Source: Neisseria perflava
Lineage (GTDB): Bacteria; Pseudomonadota; Gammaproteobacteria; Burkholderiales; Neisseriaceae
Length of the DNA stretch: 64,000 bases
Direction: 5' to 3'
NCBI RefSeq assembly: GCF_002863305.2
Contig: NZ_CP136962.1
Location: 558,001 to 622,000, forward strand
In this document: positions 33,928 to 42,787 of the stretch, in pieces
How the letters are laid out: each line of letters starts with the position of its first letter
Numbering within the stretch: the stretch's first letter is position 1
The notes under the pieces: generated by a model
What the model was told of the DNA's origin: nothing
Databases searched by the model: none
What the model saw: only the letters and a program-made list of their open reading frames with translations
Made by a program: the position numbers and the translations under genes

Positions 33928-35307
33928 TCAGATGGCCTTATGCGATTTGACCATCTCTTTACTGCAAAGCTCCAGGCACCATACCAATGCGATGGCAGCA
34001 ATCGTCAGTGAAACGGTCAGCGCGGTCCAGAAGCCGTAAATGCCCATATCAGCATGATAGGCAAGCAGGTAGCCGGGCAACAGGCCGCAACCCCAAAAAG
34101 CCACGGCATGGATGAACATCGGCATTTTGGTCACTTTATAGCCGCGCAGCGCATATGAAGCGATACATTGGGTGGCGTCTGCCAGTTGGAATAGGGAGGC
34201 GAAAAATAAAACGGTTGCGGCAATGCCTAATACGGCCGCATCGTTGGTGTACATACCGGCCAACTGAAAGCGAAAGATGACCAAGAGCAGCGCGGTACAG
34301 GTGGCAAGTACCCAGCCCAACACCAGCGACACGCCTGAAATATAACGCGCCCGCAAAAAATCGCGCCGCCCGAGCGAAAAGCCAACGCGTACCGTGCTTG
34401 CCGAGCCGACGCTTTGCGGAACCATATACAAGATGCCCGACAGGCTGATGACGACTTGTTGCGCGGCGACATAATCCTCGCCGAATGGCGCCACCAAAAA
34501 GACGATAAACGAAAACGCGCTGGCTTCTAGAAAATAAGACAAGCCGATGGGTGCGCCGATTTTCCAAATCTGTTTGAAAGCCGTCAAATCGGGTTTGCCG
34601 ATTTTTGCCGTCAAACCAAACGGATGGAAGAATTTTTCTTTGGCGATATAAAGCCACAAAGCCAATGCGCTGAACCAAAATACTGCCGCCGTTGCCACGC
34701 CGCAACCTGCGCCACCCAAAGCAGGCATGCCAAATTTTCCGTAAACAAACACATAGTTTAGCGGCACATTCAATACAAACGCTGCAAAGCTGACCAACAT
34801 AATCACGCGCGGACGGTTCAAGCTGGAGGCATAGGCGTGCAGGGCGCGGTGTATCATGGCGGCCGGCATTGCCAAGCTGGTAAAGAACATATATTGCGCC
34901 ATCGTGTCTTCGACATAATCGTTCAATGTCAGCCAATGACGGAACGGCGTAATCATCGCCCACATCAACAACATGCCGAATACGCCTAAACACAAGCCAA
35001 ACCAAATGCCCTGCATTCCTGTTTTGCCGACTTCTTCGGTTTTACCTGCACCGTACAGCTGTGCAATCATCGGGTTCAACGCCGCCATTACGCCCATAAA
35101 GGTAATGTAAATAGTGGAAAACGCGCTGCTGCCCAAAGCCACCGCGGCCAAATCTTCCTTACCTGCGCCACCGGCCATCACTGTATCGACAAAACCAATG
35201 CCCACTTGCGCCACTTGCGCCAACAGCATAGGCAGGGCGAGGGCGGTAAGCAGGCGGGTTTCTTTTAAGAAAACAGGAAAGGCAAAGCGGTTGAGGTTCA
35301 GTAGCAT
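33928..35307 (-). CDS. norM: MATE-family multidrug efflux pump NorM
   Basis: A 459-residue inner-membrane antiporter with about 12 helices. It closely follows neisserial NorM, as I recall that protein: LLTALALPMLLAQVAQVGIG, FVDTVMAGGAGKEDLAAVAL, SFAAFVLNVPLNYVFVYGKF and IWKIGAPIGLSYFLEASAF. NorM exports cationic drugs and fluoroquinolones using Na+ or H+ gradients. The gene is alone, 72 bases beyond the murB start, with a degenerate DUS (TTTTCAGATGGCCTT) close to its stop codon. No regulator is next to it. Confidence 0.93.
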   Translation of the reverse strand: MLLNLNRFAFPVFLKETRLLTALALPMLLAQVAQVGIGFVDTVMAGGAGKEDLAAVALGSSAFSTIYITFMGVMAALNPMIAQLYGAGKTEEVGKTGMQGIWFGLCLGVFGMLLMWAMITPFRHWLTLNDYVEDTMAQYMFFTSLAMPAAMIHRALHAYASSLNRPRVIMLVSFAAFVLNVPLNYVFVYGKFGMPALGGAGCGVATAAVFWFSALALWLYIAKEKFFHPFGLTAKIGKPDLTAFKQIWKIGAPIGLSYFLEASAFSFIVFLVAPFGEDYVAAQQVVISLSGILYMVPQSVGSASTVRVGFSLGRRDFLRARYISGVSLVLGWVLATCTALLLVIFRFQLAGMYTNDAAVLGIAATVLFFASLFQLADATQCIASYALRGYKVTKMPMFIHAVAFWGCGLLPGYLLAYHADMGIYGFWTALTVSLTIAAIALVWCLELCSKEMVKSHKAI

Positions 35308-35410
35308 AATGTGTGCGATTTGAGGATAAAGGCCGTCTGAAAACGGAAATTTAAAATTATAAAGGGTAATACTGATAAGCAGGCAATATGTTGTTTAATC
35401 GCTAAATTTT

Positions 35411-35848
35411 TCAGACGGCCTTAAAAGTCGGATGTCTTTTGACGGCTTCCAACCAGCTGTCCGGCGTTTGAAACTGCATTAGGCCGTCTGAAAGCGATAC
35501 TGCGGCTTGGGTAGTCGAAGCGCGGGTCAGCTTTTCATTGGTTTCGGCATCGTAAATGGTGTAATCGATACGCAGGCAGCTTTCGATCTCGACGATGTCC
35601 ATATCAACGCGGATTTTTTGGCCGAAATGGGCAGGGCGGATGTATTTGAGGTTCATCTGCACAATCGGCCAGCTGTACCCCTGCCGTCCCATTTCGTTGT
35701 AGTCATAACCGATGGAAGACAGAAAAGCGCAACGTGCGGTTTCAAGGTATTTGACATAGTTTCCGTGCCACACGATGTGCATGGCATCTACGTCAAAAAA
35801 AGGAACTTCGGTTTCAAAGCTGTGTCGGCAATAGATGTGTTTTTTCAT
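35411..35848 (-). CDS. hotdog-fold acyl-CoA thioesterase (4HBT/YbgC type)
   Basis: A 145-residue thioesterase. The catalytic motif region VPFFDVDAMHIVWHGNYVKYLE contains the Asp and HGNY typical of 4-hydroxybenzoyl-CoA thioesterase-like enzymes. NLKYIRPAHFGQKIRVD and AETNEKLTRASTTQAAVSL complete the hotdog fold. It is the last gene of a compact operon (glycosyltransferase, acyltransferase, thioesterase) with a 26-base gap. In aryl-polyene clusters a thioesterase of this type occurs beside an acyltransferase and a glycosyltransferase, so a pigment or envelope-lipid role is inferred. Confidence 0.8.
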   Translation of the reverse strand: MKKHIYCRHSFETEVPFFDVDAMHIVWHGNYVKYLETARCAFLSSIGYDYNEMGRQGYSWPIVQMNLKYIRPAHFGQKIRVDMDIVEIESCLRIDYTIYDAETNEKLTRASTTQAAVSLSDGLMQFQTPDSWLEAVKRHPTFKAV

Positions 35849-35874
35849 GGTTTAAAAGAGAGAGTGTGATGGTT

Positions 35875-36804
35875 TCAGACGGCGTCTTCGCCCCAAAAAT
35901 CATAAAAATTGAACCATTGTAGCGGATTTTGCGCACATTCTTGCGCCAAAATATCGGCAAAGCCCTGCATCGCGTCTTTGACGGCTGCCTCGCGGTTGCC
36001 GCGTTTCCAGCTGGAAGTATCGGTAAAGCGACGCAGTTTCAAATGATGGCGGCCGTTTTGTTTGACGCAAAACAGCGTGTTTACTTGCGTTTTTAAAAGC
36101 GAAGCCAATAGCCATGCGCCTTGCGGCATAGGGGCGGTGTGGCCTAAGAAATTAATATCGGCGGTTTTCTCGCCGCGTACAGGTACGCGGTCGGCCGCGA
36201 TGGCAATCCATTCGCCGTCTTCGATACGGCGGTTCAATTCCATCATCAGGGTGGTGTCCAAATCGGTTACCTGAATCAGGCGGATATGTTCTGCGCCGGC
36301 TTTTTGCAATGCCTCGTTAAATGCCTGCGCGTGCTTGCTGTGCACCAATACGTTGAGTCTGAAATTTTTATGGTGCGACACCAGCGCACGGCAAACTTCG
36401 GTATTGCCCAAGTGTGAGCAGGCAAAAATCTGGCCGCGTTCGTTGCGCTTGATTTGCGAATAGATGTCGTCAGGATCTTCAATCACCAAATCTTCATAAC
36501 GGATTTTGCGTTGCCACACGGCAAAACGGTCGCAAACTGCTTCGCCAAATGCAACGAATTGTTTGAATACGCTGTGTTTCGGCAGGACGGTATGGGGAAA
36601 GGCCGTCTGAAGACGGGTTTGATAGCGTAAGACATGACGACGCGGTTTGGGCGCGGTTGCATAAAAATACAGCACCACAAACCAAATGCACTGCCTCATG
36701 AAAAAAGCCGGCAGATAGCGCACCATCAATGTGGTCAGAGCGAGAAACAGGCGGCTGCCGCGTTCGGGCTGCGCCGCCCAATGGGTTTGTTTATTATCGG
36801 TCAT
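35875..36804 (-). CDS. LpxL/HtrB-like lysophospholipid acyltransferase
   Basis: A 309-residue membrane-bound acyltransferase. A hydrophobic anchor lies near 25-50; the catalytic box is IFACSHLGNTEVCRAL (HX4E in the LpxL family: His, then Glu five residues later). IAIAADRVPVRGEKTADINFLG matches the second conserved block (AxDRxPVxG) and LQWFNFYDFWGED the end. It lies between a glycosyltransferase (4-base gap) and a thioesterase. Aryl-polyene clusters encode such an enzyme to attach a lipid anchor. It is shorter and less conserved than true lipid A LpxL, and could still act on lipid A. Confidence 0.8.
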   Translation of the reverse strand: MTDNKQTHWAAQPERGSRLFLALTTLMVRYLPAFFMRQCIWFVVLYFYATAPKPRRHVLRYQTRLQTAFPHTVLPKHSVFKQFVAFGEAVCDRFAVWQRKIRYEDLVIEDPDDIYSQIKRNERGQIFACSHLGNTEVCRALVSHHKNFRLNVLVHSKHAQAFNEALQKAGAEHIRLIQVTDLDTTLMMELNRRIEDGEWIAIAADRVPVRGEKTADINFLGHTAPMPQGAWLLASLLKTQVNTLFCVKQNGRHHLKLRRFTDTSSWKRGNREAAVKDAMQGFADILAQECAQNPLQWFNFYDFWGEDAV

Positions 36805-36808
36805 GGTT

Positions 36809-37534
36809 TCAGACGGCCTTTCCGAAAACTTTACCCAATCGGTGTTTCAGCATGCCGAAAAACAGCCGTGTGTGCATTTTGCTGATGCGGACATTGTCGG
36901 CAAAGGCATCGAAGTGTGACACGCCGTCGGCGGCGTATTGGACAGGCGTTTTAATCCAAACCGGTTTGACGTCGCGCCAGTACAGGCGGATAAGGATTTC
37001 CGTATCGAAGTCCATGCGGTCGCCTACGGTTTCTTCGCGGGCGACGGATAGCGCGGGTGCAAGCGGATAGAGGCGGAAGCCGCACATGCCGTCTTTGATG
37101 TCGCATGACCAAGTGTGCAGCATATTCCAGAAGTTGGTAATTTTGCGTCCGTAAAGCCGTGCTTTGGGCGCGTCATCGCCGTATTGCGGCCAGCCGCAAA
37201 CAACGGCTTCGGGGTTTTGTTCTGCTGCAGCGAGGAGTTTGGGCGTATCGTTCAAGCAGTGTTGACCGTCTGCATCAACCTGCAAGACGTGGGTATAGCC
37301 ATGTTCTTCGGCGTATTCCAAGCCGGTTTTGACCGCTGCACCTTTGCCGCCGTTGATGGGACGGTAAAGGACATCAATGCCGTCTGAAACCAAAGCCTGC
37401 AATACAGGTTTGCATTCTTCGCGTGAACCGTCGTCCACAATTAAAACGTTTAAACCAAAGCCGCGCATGGTTTGGGCAACGTGGCTGATGGTGGTCGGAT
37501 GGTTGTAATGTGGAATAAGGGCCAGGGTTTTCAT
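36809..37534 (-). CDS. family 2 glycosyltransferase
   Basis: A 241-residue GT-A fold enzyme, opening MKTLALIPHYNHPTTISHVAQ. The nucleotide-sugar motifs LIVDDGSREECKP, GKGAAVKTGLEYAEEHGYTH and VLQVDADGQHC (the metal-binding DxD) are clear. KDGMCGFRLYPL and DFDTEILIRLYW are typical of dolichyl-phosphate-mannose-synthase-like bacterial enzymes. It lacks membrane segments, so it acts on the cytoplasmic side. It is the first gene of the three-gene operon; the next start follows its stop by only four bases. A role in decorating an aryl-polyene or envelope lipid is inferred from neighbours. Confidence 0.83.
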   Translation of the reverse strand: MKTLALIPHYNHPTTISHVAQTMRGFGLNVLIVDDGSREECKPVLQALVSDGIDVLYRPINGGKGAAVKTGLEYAEEHGYTHVLQVDADGQHCLNDTPKLLAAAEQNPEAVVCGWPQYGDDAPKARLYGRKITNFWNMLHTWSCDIKDGMCGFRLYPLAPALSVAREETVGDRMDFDTEILIRLYWRDVKPVWIKTPVQYAADGVSHFDAFADNVRISKMHTRLFFGMLKHRLGKVFGKAV

Positions 37535-37600
37535 AAATATTTTTTAGACGACGTTAACACAATGCAGAGTATAGCAAATAAACATGCCATAGCGTTTGAA

Positions 37601-37666
37601 AAGGCCGTCTGAAACGGCGAGGACAAAATCGTTAGATTTCGTTTTTCACTGTTTCAGACGGCCTTT
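37601..37666. terminator. DUS inverted pair between two minus-strand operons
   Basis: AAGGCCGTCTGAAAC and GTTTCAGACGGCCTT are about 40 bases apart, past the stop of the ABC transporter gene. Confidence 0.6.
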
Positions 37667-37680
37667 GATATGCCATTAAT

Positions 37681-39447
37681 TCAGCATTGTACATGACCGA
37701 CATCGAGGCATAAATCATGGAACTCATTGAGCGTGCTGCGGTGGCCGATACTGATGATGATGCTGTCGGGCAGTTTTTGCTTTAAGGCGCGGTAGAGCAT
37801 GGCTTCGGTCGGTTCGTCCAAGGCGGCGGTGGCTTCATCAAGCAGGATGACTTTGGGCTGCGAGAGCAGGGCGCGGACGAAGGCGACACGTTGCAGTTCG
37901 CCCGGGGAGAGTTTGTGCTGCCAGTCATCGGGTTTATCCAATTTATCAACCAGATAACCTAAGCGGCAGGTGTTCATAGCTTCGATTAGTTCCGGATGTT
38001 GTTTGTCGATGTCAGGGTAACAAATCGCATCGCGTAGGCTGCCTTGTGCCGTGTACGGGCGTTGCGGCAGGAAGAGGATGTCTTGAAGCGGCGGATGGCT
38101 GACTTTACCGCTGCTGCCGAAAGGCCAAAGCCCTGCCAGCGCGCGCAGCAACGAAGTTTTGCCGCAACCGCTCGGGCCGCGTATCAGCAGGGAATTGCCG
38201 TTTTTGAGGTTGATGTTGATGCCGTCTAATAAAACTTCGCCGTTGTGACGGTATAGGGCAACGTTTTCTAAGATTAGGCCGTCTGAAACTTCGGTAAGGT
38301 CGGGTTGTCGTGCGGTGTGTTTTTCTTCCGTACTCAGCAAAAAGCCGTACAGACGCTCTAGTCGGGCGCGGTATGCGGTGAATTTGTTGTAGAACATCCG
38401 GAAGAAAGACAGCGCGTTTTGCAGTCGTGCGAAGGCTTGGACAGTCTGCTGGATATCGCCGATTTTGATTTGTCCGGCAAACAGGCGCGGAGCTTGCAAA
38501 ATGATGGGAAAAAGCTTGATTCCGTTGGTAAACATATCGTTAAAGCCGCTTAGGCAAACGCTTTGTCGCGCAATGCGCCAACGGTTGCGGATAATGGCTT
38601 TAAAACGGTCGGAAAGCTGGTCGTGTTCGTGTTTTTCGCCGCTGTAAAACGCCACGCTTTCGGCGTGGTCGCGCACGCGGATAAGGGAATAACGGTAGTC
38701 GCCGTTGAGTTTTTCATTTTCATAGTTGTAACGAATCAACGGGTTGCCTATCCACATGGCGATAAAGGTTGCCAAAATCACAAAGATAAAGACGAACCAA
38801 ACAATGCCGCGCGGAATGTCGAAGCCGAACACGGTCAGGATGCCTGCCAAGCCCCACAAAACAACGGCAAATTCCAGCGAGGTAACGACCGAATTGACCA
38901 TGCCGCGCACAAATTCTATGGTCGAGGCGATGAAATCCTGCGCATCTTGTTGGATACGCTGGTCGATGTTGTCCGGCGCATGGCGGCGCATTTGCAGGCG
39001 GTAGTAGTTTTTGTCGGCAAGCCAGCGCGAAGTCAAAACTTCATTGAGCCGCTCCGACCATTTAATCGCCAAGCCTTGATCGAGAAAGTCGTTGACGACG
39101 TTGTTAAACGCCCGTATCAACACCACGCCTGCGTTCATCGCTGCAAACATCCAAAACGCGGAGGCGTTCAAATCCTGCATCGAATCGTAAAGCCCTTTGG
39201 ACATAAAGGTGCTCAACACATTCAGCCGTACTTCGGTTAACAGCAGCGTAATCATCGCCGTAATCAGCAGCAAAACTTTGACCGTACTTTTTGGTGTCAG
39301 GCACAGGCGAAGGATATAGCTAAACTCGCGCCCGAAGCGTGTGTTGCGTGCAAAAAACAGAATGACCGTCGAGGCTGCAGCGACCATCAATAAGGTCTGC
39401 AATAGCCAAGACGGCGTGGAATAAAGCTCGATTTGCCATTTTTGCAT
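37681..39447 (-). CDS. YddA/SbmA-type ABC transporter (permease fused to ATPase)
   Basis: A 588-residue half-transporter. Residues 1 to about 330 hold six membrane helices of the ABC_membrane_2 type shared by SbmA/BacA and ABCD proteins (LNEVLTSRWLADKNYYRLQ, NIDQRIQQDAQDFIAST). The ATPase has Walker A IRGPSGCGKTSLLRALAG, signature LSPGELQRVAFVRALL and Walker B VILLDEATAALDEPT, ending GHRSTLNEFHD. E. coli yddA lies in an iron-regulated unit with a TonB receptor; here the gene is divergent from a TonB siderophore receptor 232 bases away. Import or export of peptides, B12 or a siderophore are all possible. Confidence 0.88.
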   Translation of the reverse strand: MQKWQIELYSTPSWLLQTLLMVAAASTVILFFARNTRFGREFSYILRLCLTPKSTVKVLLLITAMITLLLTEVRLNVLSTFMSKGLYDSMQDLNASAFWMFAAMNAGVVLIRAFNNVVNDFLDQGLAIKWSERLNEVLTSRWLADKNYYRLQMRRHAPDNIDQRIQQDAQDFIASTIEFVRGMVNSVVTSLEFAVVLWGLAGILTVFGFDIPRGIVWFVFIFVILATFIAMWIGNPLIRYNYENEKLNGDYRYSLIRVRDHAESVAFYSGEKHEHDQLSDRFKAIIRNRWRIARQSVCLSGFNDMFTNGIKLFPIILQAPRLFAGQIKIGDIQQTVQAFARLQNALSFFRMFYNKFTAYRARLERLYGFLLSTEEKHTARQPDLTEVSDGLILENVALYRHNGEVLLDGININLKNGNSLLIRGPSGCGKTSLLRALAGLWPFGSSGKVSHPPLQDILFLPQRPYTAQGSLRDAICYPDIDKQHPELIEAMNTCRLGYLVDKLDKPDDWQHKLSPGELQRVAFVRALLSQPKVILLDEATAALDEPTEAMLYRALKQKLPDSIIISIGHRSTLNEFHDLCLDVGHVQC

Positions 39448-39592
39448 GAGGTGTTCTCTGAAAGGAAGTAAAGGCCGTCTGAAAGGACGGCAAATTTATT
39501 TGACTATGGTAACTGCAATAATAGTTTTCTGAACTGTTGTATTTTTTGTATTTACAAACGGTTCTTATTTGTTTTTGTAGAAAGCAGAAATC

Positions 39593-39612
39593 TTATCAAA
39601 TATAATCATAAA
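39593..39612 (+). promoter_or_regulatory. possible Fur-type element before the siderophore receptor
   Basis: TTATCAAATATAATCATAA has partial match to the Fur consensus (two A/T-rich half-sites of the GATAAT kind). It lies 70 bases before the start codon in a very AT-rich divergent promoter region. Weaker than the box at 12258. Confidence 0.35.
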
Positions 39613-39679
39613 ACTAAATTACTTTGTAATTTTTTACTCGATATAAGAATTATTAATATTTCAAACCAGAAGGTATTTT

Positions 39680-41902
39680 ATGAACAGCAAATTAGCCCTG
39701 ATGCCGCTTTTGATTATGAGCGCATTTTCTTATGCCGCCGATGAAGCGACACCCGAAACCCCTGTGCAACAGCAGTTGCAGGAAGTCAAAGTCCATGCCG
39801 ACGCTAAACGCGTGAAGGCCGCACGCTCTTATTCTATTGCCAGCGACGGCGACTTACGTGACCGTGTGAACTTGGGCGTATTGGGTAAAGCCAACGCTTT
39901 TACCGCGCCGATTACCGTCGTCAATTACGACGAACAAGCCCTCAACAACACCGAAGCGCGTACTTTGGTGGATGCCGTAGCGAAAAAAGACGCTTCCGTT
40001 TGGCAGTTCGGCGGCGAAAGCAACACATTGACCGGCCTGTATTTCCGCGGTTACCAACTTGATGCGCGCCAATTCAGCGTCAACGGTTTGGCAGGTATGT
40101 ACGGCACACAAGGCACGGCCAGCGTGCAAGTCGGCTCCGCGCAACTGATTAAAGGCGCATCCACTGCCGTAAACGGCATGGACCCTGAAGGCGCGGTATC
40201 CGGTTCCGTCAATATCGAGACCAAAAAAGCCGCCGATGAAGGCAACCGCAAAATCGGTTTGGGCTGGTTCAGCAACAACCGCGCCCAAGGCACATTCGAT
40301 TTAGGCCAACGCTTCGGCGAAAACAAAGAATTCGGCGTGCGCGCCAATGGCAAACTGCGCCACGGCGACACCCCACGCGACGGTTACAGCGAAGACAACA
40401 AAGAATTTGCCTTGAATGCTGATTATCGCGGCGAAAAAGTGCGCGTGGCGTTTGATTCTATCTACGCGAAACGCAAAACCAACGGCGGTCGCGCGCGTAT
40501 GCAGGACATTCAAAACGCCAACGGACGCTTGTTTGCCGCACCTGAAGGCAAAGTGAATTTGGCGCCGAGCTGGCAGGCTCAAAACACGCGCGGTCAAACG
40601 AATATGCTGACCTTCGAATGGGATGCATTTGAAAATGCCCAAATTACAGGCGGTATCGGCTACAACAATGCGCGTTATTACGGTAATTTCGCCTCTCCTA
40701 CCGTCACAAGCAGCGGTTTGACCTACAATTCCGGTCGCGCGCGCCTGACCGACCAGCGTTTCAAAACGCTCAGTATGAATCTGACTGCACGCGGCGAATT
40801 TGAAACCGGTCCGGTAAGCCACAACTGGAGTGCCGCATTTGACCGAATCGACCGTAAACGCACTACTTATCAAGGCGCACGTCAAACTCAAAGCCGCGTT
40901 ATCGATCCGAGCCTTGATATTCCAACCCAATTGGCAAAATTGGATTCCAACTTAGGAACGGCATGGAGTGCAACGCCTTCAGTGGACACCGTGATCAAAG
41001 TAAACAGTTTGGCGGTATCTGACACGCTTGGTTTTGCCGACAACAAATACCGCCTCACTTTAGGCGGGCGTTTCCAAGCCGTCGAGCAGAAAAACAAATT
41101 AAACGGCCGCAAAGCAGATGCGAGCCGTTTCAGCCCGATGTTGATGGCGGCATGGGTTCCGCAGCCTGATTTGGTGGTTTACGGCAACTATATGGAAGAT
41201 TTGGAGCCGTCCAACATCCGTACTGATGACGACGGTCATGTAACGATGGCAGATCCGCGCGTCAGCCGTCAATTTGAAGTCGGCGTACGCAAAAACTGGG
41301 GCGACTTTGTCACCACTTTAAACGCGTTCCAAATCAAACGCCCGGGCTACTGGCGCGGCAACACGACTTCAGGAACTGATTTCGCAGCGCGCAAAAATGC
41401 AGGCTTGGCTTATAGCGGTTCGGAGCAAGGCATAGAACGCAGCCGCGGTATCGAATTCAATACCTATGCCAACTTGTTGAATAAAACCCTGCGTCCGAGT
41501 TTAGGTTTGATGTATCTGCAATCAACAGTAAAAGATTATCCGAATTTTGCCGACAATTTGGTTAACGGCGTACAAGTCGCCAACCCGCGCGTGATTGCCA
41601 AAGCAGGCGTTGAATGGGACACTCCGTTTGCCAAAGGCTTGACCCTGAACGGCAACGTTTCGTATTTCGGCAAGTCTTACCAAGACACGCAAAAACAATA
41701 CGCCTTCCCATCCTATACTTTGGTTGATGTAGGCGCGCGCTACAAAACCAAGCTCGGCAAAAATACTTTAACCGTCAGCAGCTCGGTAGAAAACCTGTTC
41801 AACAAAAACTACTGGCAGGTGCAACGCGGCCAATACGACCGCAGCTTCGCCGTTGTCGGCATGCCGCGTACTTATTGGCTAAAAGCGGAATTGGATTTCT
41901 AA
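39680..41902 (+). CDS. TonB-dependent siderophore receptor
   Basis: A 740-residue outer-membrane receptor. Signal peptide of about 20 residues (cut near SYAAD), a TonB-box region (QLQEVKVHAD), plug domain (FTAPITVVNYDEQAL; YFRGYQLDARQFSVNGLAGM; QLIKGASTAVNGMDPEGAVSG), then a barrel ending in RTYWLKAELDF with terminal Phe. The plug style is that of ferric-siderophore receptors (FhuE/FpvA-like group). It differs clearly from the FetA-like receptor at 10127. An AAGG ribosome site precedes the ATG. It is divergent from an ABC transporter; the ligand is unknown, possibly a hydroxamate produced by other species. Confidence 0.88.
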   Translation: MNSKLALMPLLIMSAFSYAADEATPETPVQQQLQEVKVHADAKRVKAARSYSIASDGDLRDRVNLGVLGKANAFTAPITVVNYDEQALNNTEARTLVDAVAKKDASVWQFGGESNTLTGLYFRGYQLDARQFSVNGLAGMYGTQGTASVQVGSAQLIKGASTAVNGMDPEGAVSGSVNIETKKAADEGNRKIGLGWFSNNRAQGTFDLGQRFGENKEFGVRANGKLRHGDTPRDGYSEDNKEFALNADYRGEKVRVAFDSIYAKRKTNGGRARMQDIQNANGRLFAAPEGKVNLAPSWQAQNTRGQTNMLTFEWDAFENAQITGGIGYNNARYYGNFASPTVTSSGLTYNSGRARLTDQRFKTLSMNLTARGEFETGPVSHNWSAAFDRIDRKRTTYQGARQTQSRVIDPSLDIPTQLAKLDSNLGTAWSATPSVDTVIKVNSLAVSDTLGFADNKYRLTLGGRFQAVEQKNKLNGRKADASRFSPMLMAAWVPQPDLVVYGNYMEDLEPSNIRTDDDGHVTMADPRVSRQFEVGVRKNWGDFVTTLNAFQIKRPGYWRGNTTSGTDFAARKNAGLAYSGSEQGIERSRGIEFNTYANLLNKTLRPSLGLMYLQSTVKDYPNFADNLVNGVQVANPRVIAKAGVEWDTPFAKGLTLNGNVSYFGKSYQDTQKQYAFPSYTLVDVGARYKTKLGKNTLTVSSSVENLFNKNYWQVQRGQYDRSFAVVGMPRTYWLKAELDF

Positions 41903-41928
41903 TCTGATTTCGGTTTGACCGTAATAGC

Positions 41929-41991
41929 AGGCCGTCTGAAAGGGAATGATAAAGAGCAAGAATTTGGTTTTTATCCCTTTTCAGACGGCCT
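41929..41991 (+). terminator. extended DUS hairpin, terminator of the siderophore receptor gene
   Basis: AGGCCGTCTGAAAGGGA pairs with TCCCTTTTCAGACGGCCT with additional pairing of GATAAA / TTTATC inside, giving a long stem. Confidence 0.8.
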
Positions 41992-42101
41992 GATTTGATT
42001 GCCTTATGTTTTTTGCTTGAAAAATCTTACATGTTTTTTATGGATTTCACGCGAAACAAGGTTAATATTCCATTTTCACAATACATCATTCGAGAAGACA
42101 T

Positions 42102-42665
42102 ATGAAAAAATCCATCAAACTGACCCTGTGCGCCCTTGCACTCTCACTTTCCGTACAAGCACAAGCAGTTACCCATGCAGTGATTGAAACCAATATGGGC
42201 AACATCCAACTGGAGCTGGATGAAGTCAAAGCGCCGAAAACCGTGGCAAACTTTGTCAATTACGCCAAAAAAGGTTTTTACGACAACACGATTTTCCACC
42301 GCGTTATCGACAATTTTATGATTCAAGGCGGTGGATTTACCGAGAATATGGTTCAAAAATCCACCGATAAAGCCATCACCAATGAAGCATACAACGGCTT
42401 GAAAAATAACGTCGGCACCATCGCCATGGCACGCACCGGCGATCCAAATTCAGCAACCAGCCAGTTCTTTATCAATACAGCCGACAACGACTTTTTGAAT
42501 TTCAAAAGCAAAACCCCTCAAGGCTACGGCTATGCCGTTTTCGGTAAAGTCACTTCCGGCATGGACGTCGTCCGTAAAATCAGTAAAGTGAAAACAGCGA
42601 CACGCGGCTTCCACCAAGACGTTCCAACCGAAGCCGTGATTATCCGCAAAGTCAGCATCAAATAA
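42102..42665 (+). CDS. ppiA: periplasmic peptidyl-prolyl cis-trans isomerase (cyclophilin)
   Basis: A 187-residue cyclophilin with a cleavable signal peptide ([20 protein letters not shown], cut near AQA). Active-site region: [15 protein letters not shown] with the catalytic Arg, and SATSQFFIN. The bacterial loop [14 protein letters not shown] is present. It catalyses proline isomerisation during folding of exported proteins. A DUS hairpin lies after the stop and another before the gene. The meaning of the symbol ppiA here is periplasmic cyclophilin by similarity to E. coli. Confidence 0.93.
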   Translation: MKKSIKLTLCALALSLSVQAQAVTHAVIETNMGNIQLELDEVKAPKTVANFVNYAKKGFYDNTIFHRVIDNFMIQGGGFTENMVQKSTDKAITNEAYNGLKNNVGTIAMARTGDPNSATSQFFINTADNDFLNFKSKTPQGYGYAVFGKVTSGMDVVRKISKVKTATRGFHQDVPTEAVIIRKVSIK

Positions 42666-42690
42666 TTTTGATTGTTTGAACACAAACAAC

Positions 42691-42717
42691 AGGCCGTCTG
42701 AAACATTCAGACGGCCT
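42691..42717 (+). terminator. compact inverted DUS pair
   Basis: AGGCCGTCTGAA and TTCAGACGGCCT are separated by three bases, between the cyclophilin gene and ygfZ. Confidence 0.8.
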
Positions 42718-42787
42718 GAATTTATTTATTTGATAATAAGCAGCAATTTGGGCGATAATTCAGCATCTACAATTTAAGGAGTCGATT

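Noticed and set aside
34136-35005. A 289-codon frame in norM, same strand
   Set aside because: Wrong-frame translation of norM, rich in Arg and Cys, with no hydrophobic pattern of its own.
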